Source: Cellulomonas xylanilytica
Lineage (GTDB): Bacteria; Actinomycetota; Actinomycetes; Actinomycetales; Cellulomonadaceae
Direction of reading: 5' to 3'
Length of the DNA stretch: 64,000 bases
Assembly (NCBI RefSeq): GCF_007989805.1
Contig: NZ_BJUB01000010.1
Location: 124,001 to 188,000 of the forward strand
Shown here: positions 16,885 through 26,348 of the stretch, one piece after another
Layout of the letters: each line of letters opens with the position of its first letter
How positions within the stretch are numbered: the stretch's first letter is position 1
Notes under the pieces: generated by a model
Seen by the model: only the letters and a program-made list of their open reading frames with translations
Database searches by the model: none
What the model was told of the DNA's origin: nothing
Program-made: the position numbers and the translations under genes

Positions 16885-17889
16885 CTACGACGCTCGTCCC
16901 GACCGGTGGCCCGTCGACGGCGCACGCTCCTCGAACGGCGGGTCGGCCGTCCACGCCGCAGCCAGCAGCACGATGCGCGCGACCACGTTGACCCAGACGA
17001 GGACCGTGACGAGCACCGCGACGGAGGTGACCAGGGGGTTCCTGCTCACGCTGCTCGCGATCACCGCGGTGCCGAGCATCCGCGCGATGCCGAGCCCGGT
17101 GGCCGCCAGCAGCGCCCCGCGGAGCAGGTCCGGGCGCGGCGGGTCCTCGCCGGCCAGGACCCTCACGACCAGCAGGAAGATCGCGGCGTCGACGAGGAAC
17201 GCCACGAGCACGCCGAGCGCCTGCAGCACCAGCGTCGTCAGGCCGTCCCACCCGAGGGCATCGAGCACCCACGACGCCACCGTCCCGACACCGGTGGTCA
17301 GCAACGCGGACACCAGCACCACCAGGACCATCCCGACGAACCCGCCGAGGTCTCGGGCCTTGCCGAGCATCATGTTGCCGGTGAGCCGCGCGGCGAACAT
17401 GGCACGCACCGCCCTGCGCAGGGCGGTCATGGCCGCGATCGCGCTCAGCAGCAGCACGACGACGGCGACGACACCGGTGAGCGTGCGGCTGCTGGGCAGC
17501 TCGAGCGACGCCGGGTCCAGCACGCCCTGTCCGTCCCCGGTGTCCAGGAGGCGGGGGTAGGTGGAGTCGACCGCGACCAGGACTCTCTCCTGGAGCCCCA
17601 CGTTGTCCCCGAGGACGGTGATGAGGACGGTGTAGCTGAGGGCCAGCGCGGCGAACACCGAGAACAGCGCCGCATACGCGATGCCGCCTGCGAGGACGCC
17701 CCCGCTGCGGGCGTGGAAGCGCGCGCTCGCCCGGCCGGGTCGGGTGTGCCGCCACCACCGGTACCCCGCCGCTGCCCGTGCCCCGAGGGACGGCTTCGCC
17801 GGCGGCCGCGCGGACGGCGGCGGGACCTCCTCCGCACGCGCCTGCGCGGCACCGGCGGCGACCGCGGGCCGTGCCTCGTCGGCGGACAT
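16885..17889 (-). CDS. YihY/BrkB-family membrane protein (copy 1)
   Basis: A 334-residue inner-membrane protein of the YihY/virulence factor BrkB family. A Pro/Ala-rich cytoplasmic tail of about 45 residues is followed by six hydrophobic segments. The family's conserved early segment is GGVLAGGIAYAALFSVFAAL near residue 63, and a late one is VWVNVVARIVLLAAAWTAD. The role is uncertain; these are not proven RNases despite older RNase BN labels. It is a close paralogue of the gene starting at 19061. The ATG at 17889 has TAGGGT 6 bases upstream. Confidence 0.85.
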   Translation of the reverse strand: MSADEARPAVAAGAAQARAEEVPPPSARPPAKPSLGARAAAGYRWWRHTRPGRASARFHARSGGVLAGGIAYAALFSVFAALALSYTVLITVLGDNVGLQERVLVAVDSTYPRLLDTGDGQGVLDPASLELPSSRTLTGVVAVVVLLLSAIAAMTALRRAVRAMFAARLTGNMMLGKARDLGGFVGMVLVVLVSALLTTGVGTVASWVLDALGWDGLTTLVLQALGVLVAFLVDAAIFLLVVRVLAGEDPPRPDLLRGALLAATGLGIARMLGTAVIASSVSRNPLVTSVAVLVTVLVWVNVVARIVLLAAAWTADPPFEERAPSTGHRSGRAS

Positions 17890-17895
17890 GCGCCG

Positions 17896-17901
17896 ACCCT
17901 A
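17896..17901 (-). promoter_or_regulatory. -10 hexamer TAGGGT of BrkB copy 1 (leaderless type)
   Basis: TAGGGT on the minus strand, 6 bases before the ATG at 17889. It matches the element of the paralogue at 19068-19073, so the duplication probably included the promoter. Confidence 0.5.
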
Positions 17902-18041
17902 GGGCGGCCCGATCACGGCGTACAGCACGATGCCTTCTCGACGTCCGCTCGGTCGAGCATCCCGAGGACCGGAGGCGCGGACGTCACGGGGGTCGCACGA
18001 CCACGGTGCGCCCGCGCAGAGGTTCGGACGTCGCGTGGTTC

Positions 18042-19061
18042 TCAGGTGGCCGGGGCGGGGTCCTCGGTCGCGGGCTCGACGAACGGCGGGTCGGCCGTCC
18101 ACGCCGCCGCCAGCAGGACGATGCGCGCGATGAGGTTCACCCAGACCAGGAGCGTGACGATCACGGCGACGGAGGTGAAGAGCGGGTTCCTGCTGACGCT
18201 CCCGGCCACCACCTCCGTGCCGAGGATCCGGACGATCCCGATGCCGACGGCCGCGATGACGGCCCCGCGGCTCAGGTCCCGCCAGGGTGCGTGCTCGCCG
18301 GCGAGCACGGTGACGACCAGCAGGAAGATCGCGGCGTCGACCACGAACGCGACGAGGATGCCGACCACCCGCAGGACGACCGTGGTCGAGGCACCCCACC
18401 CGAGCGAGTCGAGGATCCAGGACGCGGCGCTGGCGACGCCGGTGGTGAGCACCGCGGACAGCAGCACCGCGAACGCGATGCCGACGAAACCGCCCAGCTC
18501 GCGCGCCTTGCCGAGCACCGGGTTGCCCGCTCCACCCTCGGACGCGAACATCGCCCGCACGGCGGTGCGCAGGGCCGCCATGGCGGCGATGGCGCTGACC
18601 AGCAGCACGACGACCGCGATGATCCCGGTCATCGTCAGGCCGCCGCTGAGCTCGAGCGAGTCGGGGTCGATCATCCCGGGGGCGTCATCGGTCGTCACCA
18701 GGCCCGGCAGGGACTCGTTGACCGCGACCAGCACCTGCTCGCGGAGCTCGTCGTTGCTGCCCAGGACGGCCATGAAGATCGTGTACCCGATGGTCAGCGC
18801 GGCGAACACCGAGAAGAGCGCCGCGTACGCGATGCCGCCGGTGAGCACCCCGCCACCGCGTGCACCGAACCGGGCGTTCGCGCGGGCCGGGCGCGTGTGC
18901 TGCCACCACGCGAACAGGGCCTTCGCCCGCTCCACGAGCGAGCGACGCGGCGCGGGTGACGCCGGGTCCGGCGCGGTCACGGCGGCACGCGTGTGGGCCG
19001 CTCCGGCGCCGACGGCGGGACCCGCGGGATCCACCTCTGCGGGGGTGCGGTCGGCCGTCAT
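18042..19061 (-). CDS. YihY/BrkB-family membrane protein (copy 2)
   Basis: A 339-residue paralogue of the gene at 16885-17889, with the same architecture: a variable Pro/Ala tail, GGVLTGGIAYAALFSVFAAL near residue 69, six hydrophobic segments, and VWVNLIARIVLLAAAWTADPPF near the C-terminus. The membrane core is highly similar between the copies, while the tails and the periplasmic loop (residues about 105-145) differ. The 152-base gap to copy 1 holds that gene's own promoter and nothing else that I recognise. The ATG at 19061 has TAGGGT 6 bases upstream. Confidence 0.85.
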   Translation of the reverse strand: MTADRTPAEVDPAGPAVGAGAAHTRAAVTAPDPASPAPRRSLVERAKALFAWWQHTRPARANARFGARGGGVLTGGIAYAALFSVFAALTIGYTIFMAVLGSNDELREQVLVAVNESLPGLVTTDDAPGMIDPDSLELSGGLTMTGIIAVVVLLVSAIAAMAALRTAVRAMFASEGGAGNPVLGKARELGGFVGIAFAVLLSAVLTTGVASAASWILDSLGWGASTTVVLRVVGILVAFVVDAAIFLLVVTVLAGEHAPWRDLSRGAVIAAVGIGIVRILGTEVVAGSVSRNPLFTSVAVIVTLLVWVNLIARIVLLAAAWTADPPFVEPATEDPAPAT

Positions 19062-19070
19062 GCCCCGACC

Positions 19071-20692
<1,622 letters not shown>

Positions 20693-20699
20693 TCAGGAC

Positions 20700-20725
20700 G
20701 GGAGGGCCGGCGTGCCGGCGCTCCC
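20700..20725 (-). terminator. probable hairpin terminator after tatB
   Basis: A 12-base-pair GC stem with one mismatch and a very short loop, 25 bases after the tatB stop. It separates tatB from trpS. Confidence 0.45.
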
Positions 20726-20750
20726 GAGGGAGGGGGCGGGACAGGACCGG

Positions 20751-21158
20751 TCAGGTGGCCTCGTCGTCGTAGGGGGTGCTGACGGGTGCAGCGCCGGGAC
20801 CGTCCGTCGCGGCAGCGGCAGCGGCGCCCCCGGTCGCTGCTCGCGCGGCGGCGGCGCCCGTGCGGGGCCGGGTGGCGGGCGTGCTCACGGGCCGGACCGG
20901 CTCGTCGTCCTCCAGCAGTGCGTCCCGCACGATCCGTCGCGGGTCGTACTTGCGCGGGTCGAGCGCGGCCCAGTCGACGTCGCCGACCTCCTCGCCCAGC
21001 TCCTCGTCGACCCGCGCCTTCGCGTCCTTGACGAACCGGCGGCCGCGGCGCACCCACTGGCCGAGCTGCTCGGCGTAGCCGGGGAGCCGCTCGGGGCCGA
21101 TGACCAGCGCGGCGACGACGAGCAGCACCAGCAGCTCACCGCCGTTGATCCCGAACAC
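20751..21158 (-). CDS. tatB: Sec-independent translocase protein TatB
   Basis: A 135-residue TatA/B-type protein of the twin-arginine translocation system. Its single N-terminal membrane segment FGINGGELLVLLVVAALVIG ends in the conserved GPERLPGYAEQLGQ hinge and amphipathic helix. An acidic linker and an Ala-rich tail follow. The phenotype fits TatB rather than TatA because of the GPERLP sequence and the sigE/htrA context, as in M. tuberculosis Rv1224. The GTG at 21158 has TACTCT 6 bases upstream. Confidence 0.88.
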   Translation of the reverse strand: MFGINGGELLVLLVVAALVIGPERLPGYAEQLGQWVRRGRRFVKDAKARVDEELGEEVGDVDWAALDPRKYDPRRIVRDALLEDDEPVRPVSTPATRPRTGAAAARAATGGAAAAAATDGPGAAPVSTPYDDEAT

Positions 21159-21164
21159 CGGGTC

Positions 21165-21170
21165 AGAGTA
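21165..21170 (-). promoter_or_regulatory. -10 hexamer TACTCT of tatB (leaderless type)
   Basis: TACTCT on the minus strand, 6 bases before the GTG at 21158. It gives tatB its own promoter after the htrA terminator hairpin. Confidence 0.45.
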
Positions 21171-21189
21171 CCCCCCGGCACTGAGCCTC

Positions 21190-21223
21190 GCGGGCCGCGC
21201 TGTGGAGGGCGCCCGCGGCCCGC
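21190..21223 (-). terminator. hairpin after htrA
   Basis: A perfect 10-base-pair stem (GCGGGCCGCG / CGCGGCCCGC) with a 14-base loop, 5 bases after the htrA stop codon. Confidence 0.55.
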
Positions 21224-21228
21224 CGGGA

Positions 21229-22743
21229 TCAGTCCGTCGGCGACTCGTCGAGCTTCACGCGCACGTCACGCTCGCTGGAGCCGCTGCGCACGTGCAGCAC
21301 GATCGTGTCCCCCGGCGTCCGCGCGCGGATGGCCACGATCAGCTCGTCGGGGTCCGTCACCGGGCGCCCGTCGATCGCGAGGATGACGTCGCCGGGATGG
21401 ATCCCGGCGCGCTCCGCGGGCCCGCCGGCCGTGACCGGCTGCCGACCGTCCTGCACGTCCGCGGAGACCTGGACGCCCTCGCCGCTGTACCGCTGGTCCA
21501 GCAGCACACCGATGATCGGGTACGTCGCGATGCCCTTCTCGATCAGCTGGTCCGCGGTGCGGCGCACCTGGTTCGACGGGATGGCGAAGCCGAGGCCGAT
21601 GCTGCCCCCGACCGTCGACAGCGACCCCGGCGGCTGGGCGATGGCCGAGTTGATCCCGATGACCTCGCCGACGGCGTTGACCAGGGGGCCGCCGGAGTTG
21701 CCGGGGTTGATCGCGGCGTCGGTCTGGATCGCGTTGATGAAGGCCTGGTCCTGCGAGTCGGTCGCCTCGCCCGCGGACACCGGGCGGTTCAGTGCGCTGA
21801 CGATCCCGGTGGTGACCGTCCCGGCCAGACCCAGCGGTGCACCGACGGCCACCACCGGGTCGCCCACGACGACCGCGTCCGAGTCGCCGAGCAGGAGCGG
21901 CGTCAGACCCTCGACGTCGACCTTGAGCACGGCCAGGTCGTAGTCCGCGGTCCGCCCGACGATCGAGGCCTCCTGCTCGCTGCCGTCGCCGAACGTCACG
22001 GTGATCGACGTGGACGCCGCGCCGTCGGCCTGCGCGATCACGTGGTTGTTGGTGACCAGGTACCCGTCGCCCCGCAGGACGAAGCCCGACCCGGTGGCGC
22101 TGCCGTCGGGACCGTCGACCTGGATGGACACCACGCTCGGCAGGACCCCAGCCGCGATCGCTGCCACCGAGCCTGCCGCCCGCTCCACGGGTGCGGCGCC
22201 GACGGGTGCGACCGGCAGGCCGGCGTCCGCGAGGCGGTCGTCCGTGGTGAGCCGGGAGCCCAGGACGCCGCCCACGGCACCCGCGGCCAGCGCGAGGAGC
22301 ACGAGCGGGACGACCCACGCGGCCGACAGGGTGCGCCGCCGCTTGCGGTGCAGGACGACCGTGTGCGGCACGCCCGCGGGACCGGTCGGCTGCGCCGGGT
22401 CGACGTCCGCCGTCGTCCCCGTCGTCGGGTACGGGACGCCTGCCCACGGCGCCGGGACCGGCTGCCCCACGGGCCCGCCGTGCGGGTCCGGCGGGGCATA
22501 GGCGGGGACGGAGCCGTGCGGCACCGACCAGTGGGTCCCGGGCGGACGGGGTGCGGCCTGCTCGGGCCGGGCGGCAGGGCCCGGCGCGGCACCGGGCTCC
22601 TGGGCCGGGTTCGCCTCCGGTGCCGTCGGCGTGGGAGGCAGCTCACGACGACCGGACGGCGACGCGAACGCGCCGGCGGGCGTCGGCTCGGGGGTCCCGG
22701 CAGCAGGAACCGCGACGGGCGGCGCGTCGTCGGGGGTCGTCAT
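21229..22743 (-). CDS. htrA: HtrA-like serine protease with PDZ domain
   Basis: A 504-residue envelope protease/chaperone of the DegP/HtrA family. The N-terminal ~155 residues are a Pro/Gly/Ala-rich cytoplasmic region, followed by one membrane segment (LSAAWVVPLVLLALAAGAVGG). The trypsin-like domain then shows NNHVIA (His), DYDLAVLKV (Asp) and NPGNSGGPLVN (Ser). A PDZ domain (about 415-500, GIHPGDVILAIDGRPV) ends the protein. Its ATG overlaps the anti-sigma gene stop by ATGA. It is the effector of the SigE envelope-stress operon. Confidence 0.94.
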   Translation of the reverse strand: MTTPDDAPPVAVPAAGTPEPTPAGAFASPSGRRELPPTPTAPEANPAQEPGAAPGPAARPEQAAPRPPGTHWSVPHGSVPAYAPPDPHGGPVGQPVPAPWAGVPYPTTGTTADVDPAQPTGPAGVPHTVVLHRKRRRTLSAAWVVPLVLLALAAGAVGGVLGSRLTTDDRLADAGLPVAPVGAAPVERAAGSVAAIAAGVLPSVVSIQVDGPDGSATGSGFVLRGDGYLVTNNHVIAQADGAASTSITVTFGDGSEQEASIVGRTADYDLAVLKVDVEGLTPLLLGDSDAVVVGDPVVAVGAPLGLAGTVTTGIVSALNRPVSAGEATDSQDQAFINAIQTDAAINPGNSGGPLVNAVGEVIGINSAIAQPPGSLSTVGGSIGLGFAIPSNQVRRTADQLIEKGIATYPIIGVLLDQRYSGEGVQVSADVQDGRQPVTAGGPAERAGIHPGDVILAIDGRPVTDPDELIVAIRARTPGDTIVLHVRSGSSERDVRVKLDESPTD

Positions 22744-23744
22744 GGCCGTTCGAGCGCTCCTGTCACGGTGTCCCACCCGCGCGTGATCCGCGCGGGTACG
22801 CCGTCGTCGAAGGCGCCGTCAGGAAAGGCTCCCACAAGAGTCTCGGCCGAGCCCGACGACTGCGAGCCGACCACCTGGACGACCGTGCCCTCCGCCTGCC
22901 AGACGACGTGCCACGGCTCGAACGACAGCACGTACACCTGCCGGCCGCCGACCTCGCTGGTGGGGGCGCCCGCGAGCGCCCCGGTCTCAAGCCGTCCCTG
23001 CTGCTCCGTGACGACGAGGGACGTCCCGTCGGCGCCCGTCACGTCGACCTCGAGGACCCGGGAGTCGTCGCCGGACCAGCGCACCGCGGTCACGGTCCAG
23101 CCGTCGGGGAGCTCGGCGGGGAACGTCCAGGCGTGCGCACGCAGCCACGCGAGGGTCTGGTGGGAGGCGTCGGTGGACCCGTCGGCGACGGGCCAGGAGC
23201 TCGTGTCGACCACCCGGTCCGCCGCTGCGGGGTCCTCGGTGGTCGCCTGGCCGAGCAGACCCAGGTCGACCCCGGGGTGCACGGTGGGCACGACGTCGGG
23301 GCGCTCCCCGAGCACGAAGAGCATCGCCGCGACCGCACCGAGACCCGCCATCGAGCCGGCGGCGATGCGGACGGAGGAGCGCCGGTGGCCGACGTCGCCG
23401 CGCAGCGACCCGCTCCCCCGCCACCCGCGCGAACCCAGGCCGCCGCTGGCCACGCCGTAGGAGGCCAGCTCGTCGCGGGTCTGCCGGGCGGGAGGCGCGA
23501 ACGGGTCGCCCGCGAACGGGTCGGCGTCCGGCGGGCTGCCGGCGAGCGAGAGGAGCCGCGCGGTCAGGTCGGGGTTGGGCGTGACCTCGTCGGCGGAGGT
23601 CAGCGCCCGCCGGGCGGCGCGGGACGCGGCCAGCTCGGCGGCGCACCCGGGGCAGACGGCGACGTGCGCGAGGGCCTTCTCGGTCTCCGGCACCGAGAGC
23701 TGCCCGTCGACCAGCGCGCTGATCCGCGACCCGAGGTGGCTCAT
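22740..23744 (-). CDS. anti-sigma factor with zinc-finger domain (RseA type)
   Basis: A 334-residue regulator expected to bind the SigE protein encoded just upstream. The N-terminal zinc-binding anti-sigma domain has the HxxxCxxC motif as HVAVCPGC near residue 27. A single membrane segment lies around residues 145-165 ([20 protein letters not shown]), so the C-terminal ~165 residues are extracytoplasmic. That is longer than mycobacterial RseA, and this domain could sense envelope stress. Start and stop overlap sigE and htrA by ATGA on both sides. Confidence 0.87.
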   Translation of the reverse strand: MSHLGSRISALVDGQLSVPETEKALAHVAVCPGCAAELAASRAARRALTSADEVTPNPDLTARLLSLAGSPPDADPFAGDPFAPPARQTRDELASYGVASGGLGSRGWRGSGSLRGDVGHRRSSVRIAAGSMAGLGAVAAMLFVLGERPDVVPTVHPGVDLGLLGQATTEDPAAADRVVDTSSWPVADGSTDASHQTLAWLRAHAWTFPAELPDGWTVTAVRWSGDDSRVLEVDVTGADGTSLVVTEQQGRLETGALAGAPTSEVGGRQVYVLSFEPWHVVWQAEGTVVQVVGSQSSGSAETLVGAFPDGAFDDGVPARITRGWDTVTGALERP

Positions 23745-24319
23745 CCGAGGACCGTCAGGGGGGACTCGTCCGCGGCAGTCGCGAGAGCCGCAGGCGCCCG
23801 GTGCTCGAGCGACACGCGCAGACGTGCGCGGGCGCGGTGGATGCGCGAGCGGACCGTGCCCAGCTTGATGCCGAGCGTCACCGCGATCTCCTCGTAGGAC
23901 AGGCCCTCGATGTCGCACAGCACCACGGCCGCGCGGTACTCCGGGGGCAGCTGGTCGAGCGCGCGCTGGACGTCGAGGTCGAGGTTGCCGTGCTCGAACG
24001 CCCGCTCCGGTGCACCGAGCTGGTCACCGGACGCGTACCGCTCGGAGTCCTCTCCCATGGCGTCCATGCGGATCCGCTGGCGGCGACGCGCCTGGTCCAG
24101 GAAGAGGTTGGTGGTGATGCGGTGCAGCCAGCCCTCGAACGTGCCCGGCGTGTAGGAGTGCAGCGACCGGAACACGCGGACGAACGTCTCCTGCGTGAGG
24201 TCCTCGGCGTCGTGCTTGTTGCCCGTGAGGCGGTACGCCAGCCGGTACACCCGTGCGGAGTGGTCGCGGACGATCTCCTCCCACGACGGAGCCTGCCAGG
24301 CGGCGGGCTGGGTGGTCAT
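23741..24319 (-). CDS. sigE: ECF RNA polymerase sigma factor, SigE type
   Basis: A 192-residue extracytoplasmic-function sigma factor. Region 2 ([23 protein letters not shown], then [14 protein letters not shown]) and region 4 ([24 protein letters not shown], then [15 protein letters not shown]) are complete. The gene order sigE, anti-sigma, htrA, tatB and a divergent O-methyltransferase equals the M. tuberculosis SigE locus. The ATG at 24319 is preferred because GAGGAG lies 9 bases upstream; an ATG at 24346 (MARTEEN) is possible. An ECF-type promoter precedes it, implying autoregulation. Confidence 0.93.
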   Translation of the reverse strand: MTTQPAAWQAPSWEEIVRDHSARVYRLAYRLTGNKHDAEDLTQETFVRVFRSLHSYTPGTFEGWLHRITTNLFLDQARRRQRIRMDAMGEDSERYASGDQLGAPERAFEHGNLDLDVQRALDQLPPEYRAAVVLCDIEGLSYEEIAVTLGIKLGTVRSRIHRARARLRVSLEHRAPAALATAADESPLTVLG

Positions 24320-24392
24320 GGGGTCGTTCTCCTCGGTGCGTGCCATCGTGCGCCCAGTGTCCCAGGTGGACCTGTGAGCCTCGAACGCTAGG

Positions 24393-24418
24393 AACGTCTG
24401 CAGCGGGCGAGAAGTTCC
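24393..24418 (-). promoter_or_regulatory. ECF (SigE-type) promoter of sigE
   Basis: On the minus strand GGAAC (24418-24414) and CGTT (24396-24393) are separated by 17 bases, matching the ECF consensus GGAAC-N16/17-CGTT. The transcript start would fall near 24385, about 66 bases before the ATG at 24319. It indicates that SigE activates its own operon. Confidence 0.75.
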
Positions 24419-24484
24419 GCCCGTAGCGGACCGCGCGGGCTCCGCACCCCTCTGCGGGCACCCGACTACGCTGGCGGACGACCG

Positions 24485-25153
24485 TTGCACCACCACGTCG
24501 TCGCGCGCCGGGAGGCCACCATCTCCACCGACAAGGCCCAGAGCTGGGTCTACTGCGAGGAGTTCCTGCCGGAGGACGACGTCCTGCTGCGCGCCCGCGA
24601 GCGCGCGGCTCAGCTCGGGTGCACCCCCGTGCTGCCGGGGTCGGGCGCCGCGCTGAGCGTGCTGGCGGCGGCGGTCGGGGCGCGTGCGGTGGTCGAGATC
24701 GGGACCGGTACGGGCGTCGGCTCGCTGTACCTGCTGCGCGGGATGCCGGCCGACGGCGTCCTGACGACGATCGACGTCGAGGTCGAGCACCAGCGCGCCG
24801 CCAAGGAGGCGTTCGCCGAGGAGGGCATCAAGCCCACCCGCACGCGCACGATCTCGGGTCGCGCGCTCGACGTCGTGCCGCGCCTCACCGACGGCGGGTA
24901 CGACCTGGTGTTCGTCGACGCGGACAAGGAGAGCTACCGCGGGTACGTCGAGCAGGCGGTGCGGCTGCTGCGGACCGGGGGCGTGCTCGTCGTCGACAAC
25001 GCCCTCTGGCACGACCGTGTCGCGGACCCGGCACGTCGCGACGAGACGACGACCACGATCCGCGAGGTCGGCCGCATCGTGCGCGCCGACGACCGCCTGC
25101 TCCCGTCGCTGCTGCCCGTGGGGGACGGCCTGCTGGTCGCCGTCAAGCGCTAG
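24485..25153 (+). CDS. class I SAM-dependent O-methyltransferase
   Basis: A 222-residue methyltransferase of the catechol/caffeoyl-CoA O-methyltransferase group (Methyltransf_3). SAM-binding motif I is [16 protein letters not shown] near residue 70. The metal-binding [13 protein letters not shown] and [11 protein letters not shown] segments are visible. The only in-frame initiation codon near the conserved N-terminus is TTG at 24485, so the start is tentative. It is divergent from sigE, exactly like Rv1220c and sigE in M. tuberculosis. The substrate is unknown. Confidence 0.87.
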   Translation: MHHHVVARREATISTDKAQSWVYCEEFLPEDDVLLRARERAAQLGCTPVLPGSGAALSVLAAAVGARAVVEIGTGTGVGSLYLLRGMPADGVLTTIDVEVEHQRAAKEAFAEEGIKPTRTRTISGRALDVVPRLTDGGYDLVFVDADKESYRGYVEQAVRLLRTGGVLVVDNALWHDRVADPARRDETTTTIREVGRIVRADDRLLPSLLPVGDGLLVAVKR

Positions 25154-25270
25154 CGGACGAGCACTCCGCACCGCCGGACGGTTCGCAGAGCCGGACGGGC
25201 GCCGGATGTGGCGTCTCCGCAGGTCACGCGCCGCTGTTGCGGCTGCTCGTGACTAGGTCACACGAATTCG

Positions 25271-25300
25271 ATGACAACTCGGTGTCTCGGGTGCTACTTT
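25271..25300 (+). promoter_or_regulatory. promoter of the cutinase gene
   Basis: ATGACA (25271-25276) as -35, an 18-base spacer, and TACTTT (25295-25300) as -10. The start site would fall near 25307, within the adjacent palindrome. Confidence 0.55.
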
Positions 25301-25304
25301 CGCA

Positions 25305-25322
25305 AAACCGACCGGTCGGTTT
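25305..25322 (+). promoter_or_regulatory. 18-base perfect palindrome, probable repressor operator of the cutinase gene
   Basis: AAACCGACCGGTCGGTTT reads the same on both strands. It begins 5 bases after the predicted -10 and covers the expected transcript start. Its size and symmetry fit a TetR-family operator (family assignment is inference). No regulator gene is adjacent. Confidence 0.65.
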
Positions 25323-25401
25323 GTGAAAGGAGGGGGCTCACTCGATCACCACGCCCCACGTCGCACCGGTCGGCGGGGCACCACCGAGAGGACACAACGT
25401 C

Positions 25402-26286
25402 GTGACATCTCTGACCCAGTGGCGGCGCACCGTCGCCACGAGCGCCGTGCTCAGCGCCACCCTCGTCGTCGGCGGCATCGCCGGCGTCGCCAGCCCGGCG
25501 GCAGCCGCGGACAACCCGTACCAGCGGGGCCCCGACCCCACGCGGTCCAGCATCCAGGCCGCCCGTGGGACCTTCGCCGTCGCCCAGACCTCGGTCTCGC
25601 GCTACGGCGTCAGCGGCTTCGGCGGCGGCACCGTCTACTACCCCACCGACCAGTCCCAGGGCACCTTCGGCGCGGTCGTCGTCGTGCCCGGCTACACCGC
25701 CCGCCAGTCGAGCATGGCGTGGCTGGGGCCGCGCATCGCGTCGCAGGGCTTCGTCGTGTTCACCATCGACACCAACTCCGTCTACGACCAGCCGTCGTCG
25801 CGCGGCGACCAGCTGCTCGCGGCCGCCGACTACCTGACCCAGCGCAGCGCCGTCGCCAGCCGGATCGACGCCACCCGCGTCGCCGTCGTCGGCCACTCGA
25901 TGGGCGGCGGCGGGACCCTCGAGGCCGCCAAGGACCGCCCGTCCCTCAAGGCCGCGATCCCGCTGACCCCGTGGAACGTCGACAAGACGTGGCCGGAGGT
26001 CAGCACCCCGACCCTGGTCATCGGCGCGCAGAACGACTCCGTCGCCTCCGTCGCGTCGCACGCGAAGCCGTTCTACCAGACGCTTCCCGCGTCGACTCCA
26101 CGCACCTACCTCGAGCTGCGCGGTGCGAGCCACTTCGCACCGAACACCTCCAACACGACGATCGCGGAGAACTCGATCGCGTGGCTCAAGCGGTTCGTCG
26201 ACGACGACACCCGCTTCACGCAGTTCCTGTGCCCCACACCGTCCGGCACCGCCCTGTCAGCAGCAGCCTCGAGCTGCCCGTTCTGA
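25402..26286 (+). CDS. secreted cutinase / polyester (PET) hydrolase-like enzyme
   Basis: A 294-residue secreted alpha/beta hydrolase very similar, from memory, to Thermobifida cutinases and the Ideonella PET hydrolase. A signal peptide ends near AAA36. The nucleophile is Ser166 in GHSMGGGG, with Asp212 (QNDSVA) and His244 (GASHFAP). The oxyanion residues Tyr98 and Met167 and the aromatic clamp Trp191 are conserved. A C-terminal disulfide (Cys277, Cys292) is expected. Loops PGYTARQSS and [12 protein letters not shown] resemble the Ideonella enzyme, while His220/Phe224 follow the cutinases. A GAGAGGA ribosome site fixes the GTG start. The natural substrate is probably cutin or another polyester. 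Confidence 0.92.
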   Translation: MTSLTQWRRTVATSAVLSATLVVGGIAGVASPAAAADNPYQRGPDPTRSSIQAARGTFAVAQTSVSRYGVSGFGGGTVYYPTDQSQGTFGAVVVVPGYTARQSSMAWLGPRIASQGFVVFTIDTNSVYDQPSSRGDQLLAAADYLTQRSAVASRIDATRVAVVGHSMGGGGTLEAAKDRPSLKAAIPLTPWNVDKTWPEVSTPTLVIGAQNDSVASVASHAKPFYQTLPASTPRTYLELRGASHFAPNTSNTTIAENSIAWLKRFVDDDTRFTQFLCPTPSGTALSAAASSCPF

Positions 26287-26302
26287 CGTCGGCCCTCTGA
26301 CC

Positions 26303-26341
26303 GGGCACCCCGTGCCGTCGCCAGAGCGGCGCGGGGTGCCC
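26303..26341. terminator. bidirectional terminator between the cutinase gene and pepA
   Basis: GGGCACCCCG and CGGGGTGCCC form a perfect 10-base-pair stem that extends to about 15 pairs with one G-U wobble and a 9-base loop. It lies 16 bases after the cutinase stop and 7 bases after the convergent pepA stop. Confidence 0.75.
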
Positions 26342-26348
26342 TGAGCCG

